Assembly: GCF_003367375.1 (NCBI RefSeq)
Contig: NZ_CP031416.1
Coordinates: forward strand, 3,107,501-3,171,500
Length of the DNA stretch: 64,000 nucleotides
Origin: Gallaecimonas mangrovi
Lineage (GTDB): Bacteria > Pseudomonadota > Gammaproteobacteria > Enterobacterales > Gallaecimonadaceae
Reading direction: 5' to 3'
Shown one piece after another: positions 1 through 8,900 of the stretch. Position 1 is the first letter of the stretch, and each line of letters starts with the position of its first letter. Both the position numbers and the translations under genes were made by a program. Below the pieces are notes generated by a model. The model was given only the letters and a program-made list of their open reading frames with translations. It was not told the origin of the DNA and did no database searches.

Positions 1-74
1 AAAAACGATGAAACGTAGCCACTTGCAGCCTGGCGTCTTGCCAATAAAAAAGCTGCCAAGCAAATTTTAGAGTT

Positions 75-1511
75 TTATCGAACCAATCCTTTGAGCAACC
101 ATTTAATAATAGGTCTCTTATAAGGCGGGTAGAAAAAGGCAGCCGGGTTCCAACGCCCTTTTTTTAACACCGCCCGCACATGAGACAGGGCCCTCACCCC
201 TTCTTTGCCGTGATAGTGGCCAAACCCGGAATGGCCAATACCACCAAAAGGCAACTCGTCGGCGGTCACTTGCAGTAGTACATCATTAATACAAACCCCA
301 CCAGCATGAATAGCTTGCAAAAGCTGTTGCTGCACACTGACTTTCATTGAAAACGGATAAAACGCCAATGGCTTGGGCCGAGCTTTAATAAAGGCAATGG
401 CATGGTTGAGGCTGTCGTATTCAATCACCGGTAAAATGGGGCCGAATATCTCTTCTTTCATCAAGGCCAGGGAGCTGGGCGGATTAAGTAGCAGATGCAA
501 GCCTAACCGCTGCAAGGTATCGAGCTTGGCAATGGCTGGATGATGAAGCTCGCAGTTGGCTGCTTTGGCTTCTTCTAAATACTGGCATAAGCGCTGGTAA
601 TGCGGGTTATTGATGATGGCGCTAAAGTCAGCATTGTGTTGCCAATTGCGGTAGCGTCTTTCAAAGGCCGCCAATAACAGTTCGATTAACCGCTGCCCTT
701 TGCCCCTTGGCACCAACACATAATCAGGCGCCACACAGGTTTGCCCGGCGTTAAAGCATTTGCCGAACAGTAACCTATCAACCACCTTCTCAAGTGCCAT
801 GTCGGGCGCTATCAACACTGGCGATTTGCCGCCCAGTTCAAGTGTTACCGGCGTTAGGTTCTCAGCGGCGGACCGCATCACCAGTTTGCCCACGGCACTA
901 GAGCCGGTAAAAATCAGATGGTCAAAAGGCAACCTGGCAAAAGCCGCCCCAACCTTGGCATCCCCTTGCACAACTTGCAGCACACTGGGTGAAAAATACT
1001 GGCCAACCAGACGCGCCAACAGCCCCGAAAGATGCGGCGTGTGTTCTGACATTTTAACCAGCACCCGATTGCCCGCCGCCAATGCGGCTGTTACCGGGCC
1101 AATAGCGAGATAAAGCGGGTAATTCCAAGGGGCAATAACACCGACAACCCCCAGTGGGTGATATTCCACACGGGCAGTTGCTGGCCACAGTAATAGCCCG
1201 GCATGGCGTTTATTGGGCTCCAGCCACAGCCGTAAATATTTAAGGTGATGGTCAATCATCCGCACCGCAGGCATCAGCTCGCCAAGGGTGGTTTCTATTT
1301 GGCTGCGGCCGCCAAAGTCATCATCAATGGCGTCTTTTATGGCTTGCTGATTTTCTAATAACAAGGTTTTTAAGGTCAGCAACCACTGGCGGCGACACTT
1401 AAAACTGGGAAAAGGGTTTTCATCACAAGCGTGCCGAGCGAGATCCAGCACATTGGATAAGCCAGTCGGTGCACTTTGAATACGCGGAAATGCCGCCACC
1501 TTGCCTGCCAT
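75..1511 (-). CDS. Coniferyl-aldehyde-type NAD(P)+ aldehyde dehydrogenase
   Basis: A 478-residue aldehyde dehydrogenase that oxidises an aldehyde to its acid in the cytoplasm. The Rossmann and active-site motifs are in order: APWN around residue 127-130 with the oxyanion Asn130, ELGGK with the general base Glu225, and GQTC with the catalytic Cys259. EEIFGPILPV follows in the C-terminal half. Length and motif spacing fit the class 3-like subfamily that includes coniferyl aldehyde dehydrogenase (CalB) and other fatty or aromatic aldehyde dehydrogenases, but the substrate cannot be read from sequence. The reading frame opens close to the DUF3293 gene, about 40 bp away on the same strand, so the two may be cotranscribed. 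Confidence 0.9.
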   Translation of the reverse strand: MAGKVAAFPRIQSAPTGLSNVLDLARHACDENPFPSFKCRRQWLLTLKTLLLENQQAIKDAIDDDFGGRSQIETTLGELMPAVRMIDHHLKYLRLWLEPNKRHAGLLLWPATARVEYHPLGVVGVIAPWNYPLYLAIGPVTAALAAGNRVLVKMSEHTPHLSGLLARLVGQYFSPSVLQVVQGDAKVGAAFARLPFDHLIFTGSSAVGKLVMRSAAENLTPVTLELGGKSPVLIAPDMALEKVVDRLLFGKCFNAGQTCVAPDYVLVPRGKGQRLIELLLAAFERRYRNWQHNADFSAIINNPHYQRLCQYLEEAKAANCELHHPAIAKLDTLQRLGLHLLLNPPSSLALMKEEIFGPILPVIEYDSLNHAIAFIKARPKPLAFYPFSMKVSVQQQLLQAIHAGGVCINDVLLQVTADELPFGGIGHSGFGHYHGKEGVRALSHVRAVLKKGRWNPAAFFYPPYKRPIIKWLLKGLVR

Positions 1512-1549
1512 AGCTCCCTCATTTCACCCGATATAGTCAGCGATATTGG

Positions 1550-1966
1550 TTAGATACACCCGTCCACTGCGTCAGGGCTTTCGATAATACGCTCGGAAAA
1601 TCGACCTAGATGACACGCGTTTTCCTGCATAAGGCAGGGCAGCAAATACAGCTCGTCATGGCTCACCCAAAAAATGGCATTCTGTTTTAGTCTTATTCCA
1701 AGCGTAGTGGCAGATGGCTTATCCATCACAATGGCCCATGATCTTTCTTTGTGTTTAAGATCAGCCGAACACCCCCAAAGCGGCTGGTTTTTGTAACCTT
1801 TTGTAATGAGCTCGGCCTGTAGTAACAGGTCACGTTTTTGATTGGCCGCTTCGCTGAGCACTTTTCCTTCAGGGTTATGGGCTGTGATCACTGCAAAATC
1901 AAGCCTTTTAGACAAGGGCTGCGGCATCAGAAACACTGTGTTTTGATATAACTCCCATAACGTCAT
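1550..1966 (-). CDS. DUF3293 domain protein
   Basis: A 138-residue protein of unknown function that matches the DUF3293 pattern from memory: an N-terminal LWELYQNTVF, then FAVITAHNPEG, the middle motif LSEAANQKRD, and a C-terminal NAIFWVSHDELYLL. I place the start at 1966 because the strand reads GGAGAG a few bases before this ATG. The same frame stays open for 45 more codons, up to 2101, and that extension begins with a CPCCGG stretch that looks like a partial zinc-binding SEC-C motif. I think the extension is not translated as part of this protein. No enzymatic role is known to me. Confidence 0.7.
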   Translation of the reverse strand: MTLWELYQNTVFLMPQPLSKRLDFAVITAHNPEGKVLSEAANQKRDLLLQAELITKGYKNQPLWGCSADLKHKERSWAIVMDKPSATTLGIRLKQNAIFWVSHDELYLLPCLMQENACHLGRFSERIIESPDAVDGCI

Positions 1967-2289
1967 CACCGCTCTCCAGAAGGCGCCCTTACTGATTATT
2001 TTAAGCTTTGTAAGAGTCTTTATCCTCTTGGGCCAGCTTGTTAGGCCACTGTTACATCGCTTATACTGCCAGCCCCCACAGCAAGGACAAAAATTAAGCA
2101 TTGCTCGGGATTTACCAAAGTTTGGCAGTGCCGGCTGAACTTTATTGAGAAGGTAGAACCCAAGTTATCAGTTGTCAGTGCAGAATTGCGGGATTGTCAT
2201 TGCGTCGTTGCTAAAATTAATTCGGCACATTAGATAATTCTTATTTGTAGTATTGATGCGAATTTAGGTCCTAAAAATTAGGTAAGCCC

Positions 2290-3018
2290 ATGCAAACCCC
2301 TCATATCCTCATCGTTGAAGACGAAACGGTAACGCGTACTACCCTCAAAAGCCTTTTCGAAGCAGAAGGCTATGCGGTTATCGAAGCCAGTGATGGCGCA
2401 GAGATGCATGATGTATTGGCCAGCCACCCCATCGATCTGGTGATCATGGACATTAACCTTCCTGGAAAAAACGGCCTGCTGCTTGCTCGCGAAATTCGTG
2501 AGAAGAAAGATATGGGTCTGATTTTCCTGACCGGCCGCGACAATGAAGTCGATAAGATCTTGGGTCTGGAAATTGGCGCTGATGATTACATCACCAAGCC
2601 TTTTAACCCTCGAGAGCTGACCATTCGTGCCCGTAACCTGCTTGGACGTACCCTGTCCAACGGTAAACCGGAAGAGCTGTCTGAAGTTGAACGTTACAAG
2701 TTCAACAACTGGACGTTGGAAGTTAACAGCCGCTCCTTGGTTAGCCCTAAAGAAGAAAGCTTTAAACTGCCCCGCAGTGAGTTCCGCGCTCTGCAATTCT
2801 TTATCGAAAACCCCGGTAAGATCCTTACCCGCGCAGAACTGCTCAAGCAAATGACCGGCCGTGAGCTCAAACCTCATGACCGCACTGTTGACGTAACCAT
2901 CCGCCGTATCCGTAAGCACTTTGAATCGGTGCCGGAAACCCCGGAAATTATCGCCACTATCCACGGCGAAGGTTACCGTTTCTGCGGTGACATTGAAGCT
3001 ACCGAAACAGCGGTTTAA
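2290..3018 (+). CDS. arcA: Aerobic respiration control response regulator ArcA
   Basis: A 242-residue OmpR/PhoB-type response regulator. The receiver domain spans about residues 1-120, with the acidic pocket E10-D11, phosphoacceptor Asp54 in the IMDINLPG motif, and Lys in the [10 protein letters not shown] segment. A winged-helix DNA-binding domain follows (about 135-235), ending in a GEGYRFCGD wing. It matches E. coli ArcA closely in length and motif wording. ArcA represses respiratory and TCA-cycle genes when phosphorylated under low oxygen. Its partner kinase gene arcB lies tail to tail with it across a 40-bp gap. The start has an AGGTAAG ribosome site just upstream. Confidence 0.97.
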   Translation: MQTPHILIVEDETVTRTTLKSLFEAEGYAVIEASDGAEMHDVLASHPIDLVIMDINLPGKNGLLLAREIREKKDMGLIFLTGRDNEVDKILGLEIGADDYITKPFNPRELTIRARNLLGRTLSNGKPEELSEVERYKFNNWTLEVNSRSLVSPKEESFKLPRSEFRALQFFIENPGKILTRAELLKQMTGRELKPHDRTVDVTIRRIRKHFESVPETPEIIATIHGEGYRFCGDIEATETAV

Positions 3019-3030
3019 TTTCGCCGCATT

Positions 3031-3060
3031 AAAAAAGCCGCCCCAAGGGCGGCTTTTTTA
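3031..3060. terminator. Bidirectional terminator between arcA and arcB
   Basis: A perfect stem with the arms AAAAAAGCCGCCC and GGGCGGCTTTTTT and a CAA-type loop. The A and T runs flank it on both sides, so it can end transcription of arcA on the plus strand and arcB on the minus strand. Confidence 0.9.
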
Positions 3061-5385
3061 TTTACTACGCTCATTGAGCCATTGGCGCAGTAGCGCCAAA
3101 TCAGCCTGCCACTGCTCGACAATTTCATCCACCCATTCTTGAATGTTTTCATCCCAAGCGGGAGCGTCACCGTGCTGGGCAAGGTTTGCTAGCTGCTGAA
3201 TACGCTTTAAGCCAACCGCTGCTGCTGCGCCTTTGATTTTATGAGCCATTTCGCAGGCTTCTTTTTTATCGCCCGCCATCAAATTAGATTCCAGTACCTT
3301 CAAATAATCAGGCATCTGGCTGGCTAGCAAATCAGCTGACTGCAGCATAATGGCAGCGCCAACCGCTTCCACAAATTGGCCAAGAATATTGGTATCAAGC
3401 AGTTTGTCTTCTTGCTCTTCTTCGTGGCGTCGCTGATTTAGCATGGCCCCAGGCTCCCCATAGAATTCATCAATAATGGCGCTGACCGTTGCCACCGACA
3501 GCGGCTTGGATATGGCATCGTCCATACCGTTTTCCAGATACTGCTCTTTGTCTTTTATGACATTGGCGGTTAGCGCCACTATTGGCAGCTCTGCAAACTC
3601 GGCCTTTTCCCGTAAGGTACAGGCCACGTCGAAGCCGCTCATATCAGGCAACTGAATATCGAGCAGAACCAAGTCAAACATCTGCATCGCGCAGGCATCA
3701 AGTGCCGCTTGCCCGGTCATCGCCACCGTCACCTGATGGCCCATTTTCTCCAGTACCGCTTTGGCCACGGTAACGTTAAGTTCAATGTCCTCGACCAACA
3801 AAATTTGCAGCACTTTTTGCCCATTAGGCTCGGGCAAGGCGGGTGCTTTTAACGCTTTACAAATCGGTAGCGGTAACAACAAGGTAAAAGTAGAGCCTTG
3901 CCCCGGCGTTGATGTCACCAACAACTGCCCGCCCATGGCTTCTGCCAGATTTTTGGAAACCGCTAAACCAATACCGGTGCCGGTGGCGTGCATCTTGCCG
4001 CCCGATTCCACCTGGTAATACATGGCAAAAATTTTATCGATTTCATGTTTCGGAATACCAATGCCGGTATCGGTGACACAAAAGCGCAGCATGGCCTTAC
4101 CGTCAGGCTGCACATCGGCGCTAACCGTTAACCCCACCTTGCCTTGCTCGGTAAATTTGACCGCGTTGCCAAGCAGGTTCCAAAGAATTTGCCGGGTGCG
4201 GGTGGCGTCCATTTCAACACATTCAGGCAACTCGCCCTGGCGTTCAAACTGCCAGCCTAAACCGCGCTGGCTGGCCATCAGCTCGGCCAGTGTCGCTACA
4301 TCTTTGGTAAAGGCGGGCAAATCTTGCGGCTCCGGCACTATGGCCAAACGACGGCGATCGGCTTTATCCAAATCGATGATGTCGTTAAAGAGGTTACCTA
4401 GGGTTTCTGCCGATACGTAGATGGTGTTGATATACGACAGCTGCTGCTCGTTAAGCGGGCTATCGCGCAGCATTCGCGCCAAACCGACGATACCATTAAG
4501 CGGTGTGCGTAACTCGTGGCTTAAAGTGGCAATAAACTGGGTCTTTTCTCTTGCGGCCTTTTCCAACGCATCAGCCGATTTTTTGCGTTCAGTAATATCC
4601 CGGCCAAACCCTAGTAGCCCCAACCGGCGGCCTGAGGCGGAAAAAAACGGGACTTTACGCATTTCAAAAAGCGCTTTGCGACCATCCGGATATTGCAGCC
4701 ATTGCTCGTAGGTGATCGGCTGATTGTTTTCAAACAGCACTTTATCGGTTTCGATAGCCCGCATCGCCACTTCATTGGGGTAGACCTCAAACGGCGACAA
4801 GCCAATCAGCTCTTGTTCTTTTTTACCCGTTACCGTTTCTACGGCTTTATTGCAGCCATAGAAAATGCCCTTTTCGTTACGAAAGTAAATCATGTCGGGA
4901 GACGAGTTAATAAAGGAGCGCAGCAAGGCGGTTTGCTCCCCCAAAGACTCTTGGGTTTTCTTACGCTCAACCACTTCCAAGCTCAGCCGGTCAATGGCGT
5001 CTTGGCGGGCAAATTCGGCTTTTTTACGTTCCTCTATCTCGAAATTAAGCTGTTCTACCTTGTCTTTAAGGCTTTGGTTAAGCAGCTTGTCCTGTTCGCG
5101 AAGCTCTTCTAGCTGTTCGACTAACTGAAAAAGGTGGCGGCGTGATTTCTCGAGCTGCGAAATCATCTCTAGAAAGAAGTACAACACCCAAGGCGCCGTA
5201 AGCAGGGTCAGTATCAAAGGTGTCAGCAGGTCGTAAACCGTGACATTACCGTGCAGCAAGATATCGGTGGTGCTGGTTCCCACCAAGCTGATAAGCAAAA
5301 TCAAACTGAACAGGGCGACACTGAATCGGGCTGTCCCCAAGCGGGTCAGCAATTCGGTAAACTTCTGCGCCCAAATGGTCATCAT
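3058..5385 (-). CDS. arcB: Hybrid sensor kinase ArcB
   Basis: A 775-residue tripartite sensor kinase. In order: two membrane segments with a very short periplasmic loop (about residues 20-70), a leucine-rich coiled coil (about 75-150), a PAS domain (about 150-270), the dimerisation/phosphoacceptor helix with His290 in SHELRTPLNG, an ATPase domain with GIGIP and GTGIGLAVS motifs, a receiver with LVLLDIQLPDMSG, and a C-terminal HPt with AHKIKGAAAAVG. I chose the start at 5385 because GGAGGA lies 9 bases upstream and the length then equals E. coli ArcB (778); the frame is open to 5469. Of the two redox-active cysteines known in E. coli (180 and 241), the first is conserved as Cys178, but the second is a leucine (residue 239). 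Confidence 0.96.
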   Translation of the reverse strand: MMTIWAQKFTELLTRLGTARFSVALFSLILLISLVGTSTTDILLHGNVTVYDLLTPLILTLLTAPWVLYFFLEMISQLEKSRRHLFQLVEQLEELREQDKLLNQSLKDKVEQLNFEIEERKKAEFARQDAIDRLSLEVVERKKTQESLGEQTALLRSFINSSPDMIYFRNEKGIFYGCNKAVETVTGKKEQELIGLSPFEVYPNEVAMRAIETDKVLFENNQPITYEQWLQYPDGRKALFEMRKVPFFSASGRRLGLLGFGRDITERKKSADALEKAAREKTQFIATLSHELRTPLNGIVGLARMLRDSPLNEQQLSYINTIYVSAETLGNLFNDIIDLDKADRRRLAIVPEPQDLPAFTKDVATLAELMASQRGLGWQFERQGELPECVEMDATRTRQILWNLLGNAVKFTEQGKVGLTVSADVQPDGKAMLRFCVTDTGIGIPKHEIDKIFAMYYQVESGGKMHATGTGIGLAVSKNLAEAMGGQLLVTSTPGQGSTFTLLLPLPICKALKAPALPEPNGQKVLQILLVEDIELNVTVAKAVLEKMGHQVTVAMTGQAALDACAMQMFDLVLLDIQLPDMSGFDVACTLREKAEFAELPIVALTANVIKDKEQYLENGMDDAISKPLSVATVSAIIDEFYGEPGAMLNQRRHEEEQEDKLLDTNILGQFVEAVGAAIMLQSADLLASQMPDYLKVLESNLMAGDKKEACEMAHKIKGAAAAVGLKRIQQLANLAQHGDAPAWDENIQEWVDEIVEQWQADLALLRQWLNERSK

Positions 5386-5982
5386 AAATGCGGTTCCTCC
5401 TTCAGGCGCGGGCCTGATAGGTATAAAAATACTGCTCTCACAGCCACCAAATAACCTGAAAACCGCCAATTGAGTCAGACATCAATATGGATAACGGCGG
5501 CGGTGCTCTGTATTCACTATATCCTGCCCTCGACCTTGCAGGCTGCGGTAAAAATAGCGAACTTGCCCTGGTTTAGCAGCGCCATTGTCCTTAACTTACG
5601 GTGGTTGGGCAATCATTAGCCAAATCGGCCACTCACCTGCCGCTGTGTTTTTCGCCAGCCCGCAGGCATCACCCCTAGCTTCGATGCTAATACACTGATT
5701 TTTATTAAGTTAGGTTTTTTTCAGTTAGAGAGCGTCTGAAAGCTGTATTGCTCATATAAAAATTTTATAAAGGCCCTCTGGATGGCTAAAGCAAGAAATA
5801 ACCACATGATTTATCAGGTAAAGCCGGAATAACGCTGCCGTTTTTGGGCCGTTATCAAAGGCCTTGGGACCCAAATAGTCATTGACCAACCCCCTACCTC
5901 GCCATTAGGGTGAACAGTCCGCGACTGAGCATTAACAATTTTTATGCTGCATTAATGCATAAAAATGATGGAGGTGGACAAG
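5386..5982. other. Intergenic region between arcB and gltB
   Basis: About 600 bp separating the divergent genes arcB and gltB. It must hold both promoters. I see an AT-rich tract at 5690-5775 that could carry them, but no pair of promoter boxes with good spacing. There is an inverted repeat near 5939-5965 (listed separately). A 16-codon ATG frame at 5782-5832 has no convincing Shine-Dalgarno and no terminator hairpin after it, so I do not call it a gene. Confidence 0.5.
5939..5965. promoter_or_regulatory. Nested palindrome in the gltB leader
   Basis: The arms TTTTTATGC (5939-5947) and GCATAAAAA (5957-5965) are inverted repeats. A second, overlapping 12-base palindrome TGCATTAATGCA (5948-5959) sits between them. 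It ends 17 bp before the gltB start and could be an operator or an mRNA hairpin that affects translation. The binding factor is unknown. Confidence 0.4.
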
Positions 5983-8900
5983 ATGGTTGAAGCCCACGAT
6001 AACTGTGGTTTTGGCTTGATCGCCCATAAAGAAGGGCAAGCCAGCCACAGGTTGCTTCGCCTGGCACTACAGGGACTTTCCCGCATGCAGCACCGTGGTG
6101 GTGTTGCAGCTGATGGCCGTACTGGTGACGGCTGTGGTTTATTGCTTTCCCTGCCGACAAAATTCTTTCGTGCGGTAGCCGAGGAAAACGGTTTCCGTCT
6201 CGCCAAACGTTTCGCTGTTGGCATGGTATTCCTGCCCAAAGAAAGCGAAAAAGCCAAAGCCATTATTACTGAAGAGTTAGGTAAAGAAACCCTGACCGTG
6301 GCTGGCTGGCGTCCGGTACCTGTTGACCAATCTGTGCTGGGCCACATTGCCCTTAAAAGCCAACCGGTTATTGAACAGGTCCTGGTCAATGCCCCACCGG
6401 GCTGGCGTAAACGCGAACTCGAGCGCCGCCTTTACATGGCGCGCCGCCGCGCTGAAAAACGTATGGAAGCCCAAAAACAAGACGCCTACATTGCGTCGCT
6501 TTCTTGCGTTGTGGTGGTTTACAAAGCGCTGACCCTCGCCGCCGACCTGCCCCGCTTCTATACCGATCTGACCGATCTGCGTATGGAAAGCACCATGTGT
6601 CTTTTCCACCAGCGTTTTTCTACCAACACGCTGCCGCGTTGGGAATTGGCGCAACCTTTCCGCTATCTGGCCCACAACGGCGAGATAAACACCATTTCCG
6701 GCAACCGCCACTGGGCGCGGGCGCGTAGCCACAAATTTGCTTCGCCACTGTTGCCCGATTTGCAAGATGCCAAGCCGTTTGTGTCCTCCAGCGGTTCTGA
6801 CTCGCTGGCCATGGACAACATGCTGGACTTGCTGCTGTCTGGTGGCATGGACTTGTTCCGGGCGATGCGGCTTATTATGCCGCCGGCTTGGGAACAGGAC
6901 CCGGTGATGGCTGACGATGTTAAAGCCTTCTTCGAATTCAACTCCATGCATATGGAGCCCTGGGATGGCCCGGCAGGGGTGGTGATGGCCGACGGCCGCT
7001 ATGCGGCTTGTCAGTTGGACCGTAACGGCTTGCGCCCGGCGCGCTGGGTTGAAACCTCCGACGGCCTTATTACTTTGGCTTCGGAAGTGGGCATTTGGGA
7101 CTACGCCGAAGACGAAGTTACCGCCAAGGGCCGAGTTGGCCCCGGCCAATTGCTGGCTGTGGATACCTTTAAAGGTCAAATCTGGTTCTCTGATGCCATC
7201 GACCGTGAATTGTCCGGCCGTCATCCCTATCGTGAATGGCTCAACGATAACCATACCAAGCTGACTCCCTTTGAAGATTTATCAGCGGCTCAAGCAGGTA
7301 TCCGCGACCTTAGCGACGAACAACTTAAGCGAGTACAGAAGTATTTCGGCCTGACCCGTGAGGAAATTCACGATGTGGTAGAAGTGCTGGGCCGTGACGG
7401 CAAAGAAGCTGTTGGTTCCATGGGTGACGACACCCCGCTAGCCGGCTTTTCCAAAAATAACCGCAGCTTGTTCGACTTTTTCCGCCAGCGCTTTGCTCAG
7501 GTGACCAACCCGCCTATCGACCCGCTGCGCGAAGCCTTCGTGATGTCGCTGACTACCTATATAGGTGCCGAGCAAAACGTCTTTAGCGAAACCTCGGGCC
7601 ATGCCGAACGGGTGCAGTTTAAATCGCCGATACTGCTCTATTCCGACTTGCGCCAGTTGCTGGACAAAAAATCCCATAAAACCTTAAGTTTGGCGTACCC
7701 CAAAACCGGCAACCTGAAAGACGCCATCGTGCGCCTTTGTGACAACGCCGAAGCGGCGGTAAAAGACGGCGCCGTGCTGGTATTGCTGTCTGACCGCCAG
7801 GTTCATGCCGACAACTTGATGATCCCCGCAGCCATGGCCGTTGGTGCTGTGCAAGAACGCTTGGTTGACCGCCACTTGCGGGCCAGCGCCAACCTCTTTA
7901 TCGAAACCGGCAGTGCGCGCGACCCACATCACTTTGCGGTACTGCTGGGCCTTGGTGCCACCGCCATTTACCCGTATTTGGCCTTTGAATCATTGGCAGC
8001 GTTGGTGGACTCCAACATGCTGGACGATTCACTCAAAGCCGTGCTGATAAAATACCGTAACGGTATTAATGCCGGCCTTAAGAAAATCATGTCGAAAATG
8101 GGGATCAGCACCGTCGCCTCTTACCGTGGCGCAGCCCTTTTTGACGTGCTTGGCCTAAGCGACGAGATCTGTAAGCTGTGCTTCCCCGGTCTTAAGAGCC
8201 CTATCGGCGGTAAAACCTTTGCCGACATTCAGGCCCAGACCTTAAAGCTGCACAACGACGCCTTTATGCCAGGGCCTTTGCCCCTTGGTGGCCTGCTGAA
8301 ATTCCAGCCCGACGGCGAATACCACGCCTGGAATCCCGACGTGGTTCGCAGCCTGCAAACCGCTGTGCGCAGCGATTCCTGGGACGCCTGGCAGCAATAT
8401 GCCAAAGCGGTGCACCTGGGCCGCGACAGCTTCTTACGTGACAAGCTGAGCTTTAAGGCTGGTGCCGCACCGATAGCGGTTGAAAGCGTAGAAGCGGCAG
8501 AAAAACTGTTCCCAAGAATGGATACCGCGGCGATGTCCATCGGCGCCTTGTCGCCGGAAGCACACATTGCCCTAGCTATTGCCATGAACCGCTTGGGCGG
8601 CCGCTCTAACTCTGGGGAAGGTGGTGAAGATCCTAAGCGCCGCCGCTCCGACGGCCGCTCGAAAATCCGCCAGGTAGCCTCAGGGCGCTTTGGGGTTACA
8701 CCGGAATACTTGGCCACCGCTGAAGTTATTCAAATTAAGATGGCCCAGGGCGCCAAGCCCGGTGAAGGCGGCCAGCTGCCTGGCCATAAAGTATCGGTGG
8801 AAATTGCCAAATTGCGCCATTCCACCCCCGGCACCACGCTAATTTCGCCGCCGCCACACCACGATATTTACTCTATCGAGGATTTGGCGCAGCTCATTTA

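Noticed and set aside
1-70. An open frame from the left edge ending at 68-70.
   Set aside because: It is only about 22 codons, has no recognisable family, and its context lies outside the window.
5782-5832. A 16-codon ATG frame upstream of gltB that could be a leader peptide.
   Set aside because: No run of regulatory codons, no ribosome site and no terminator hairpin after it.
6277-7254. A long open frame on the minus strand inside gltB (325 codons), and others like it in gltB, mksB and tyrS.
   Set aside because: They are shadows of well-identified genes and have no ribosome site or recognisable domain.
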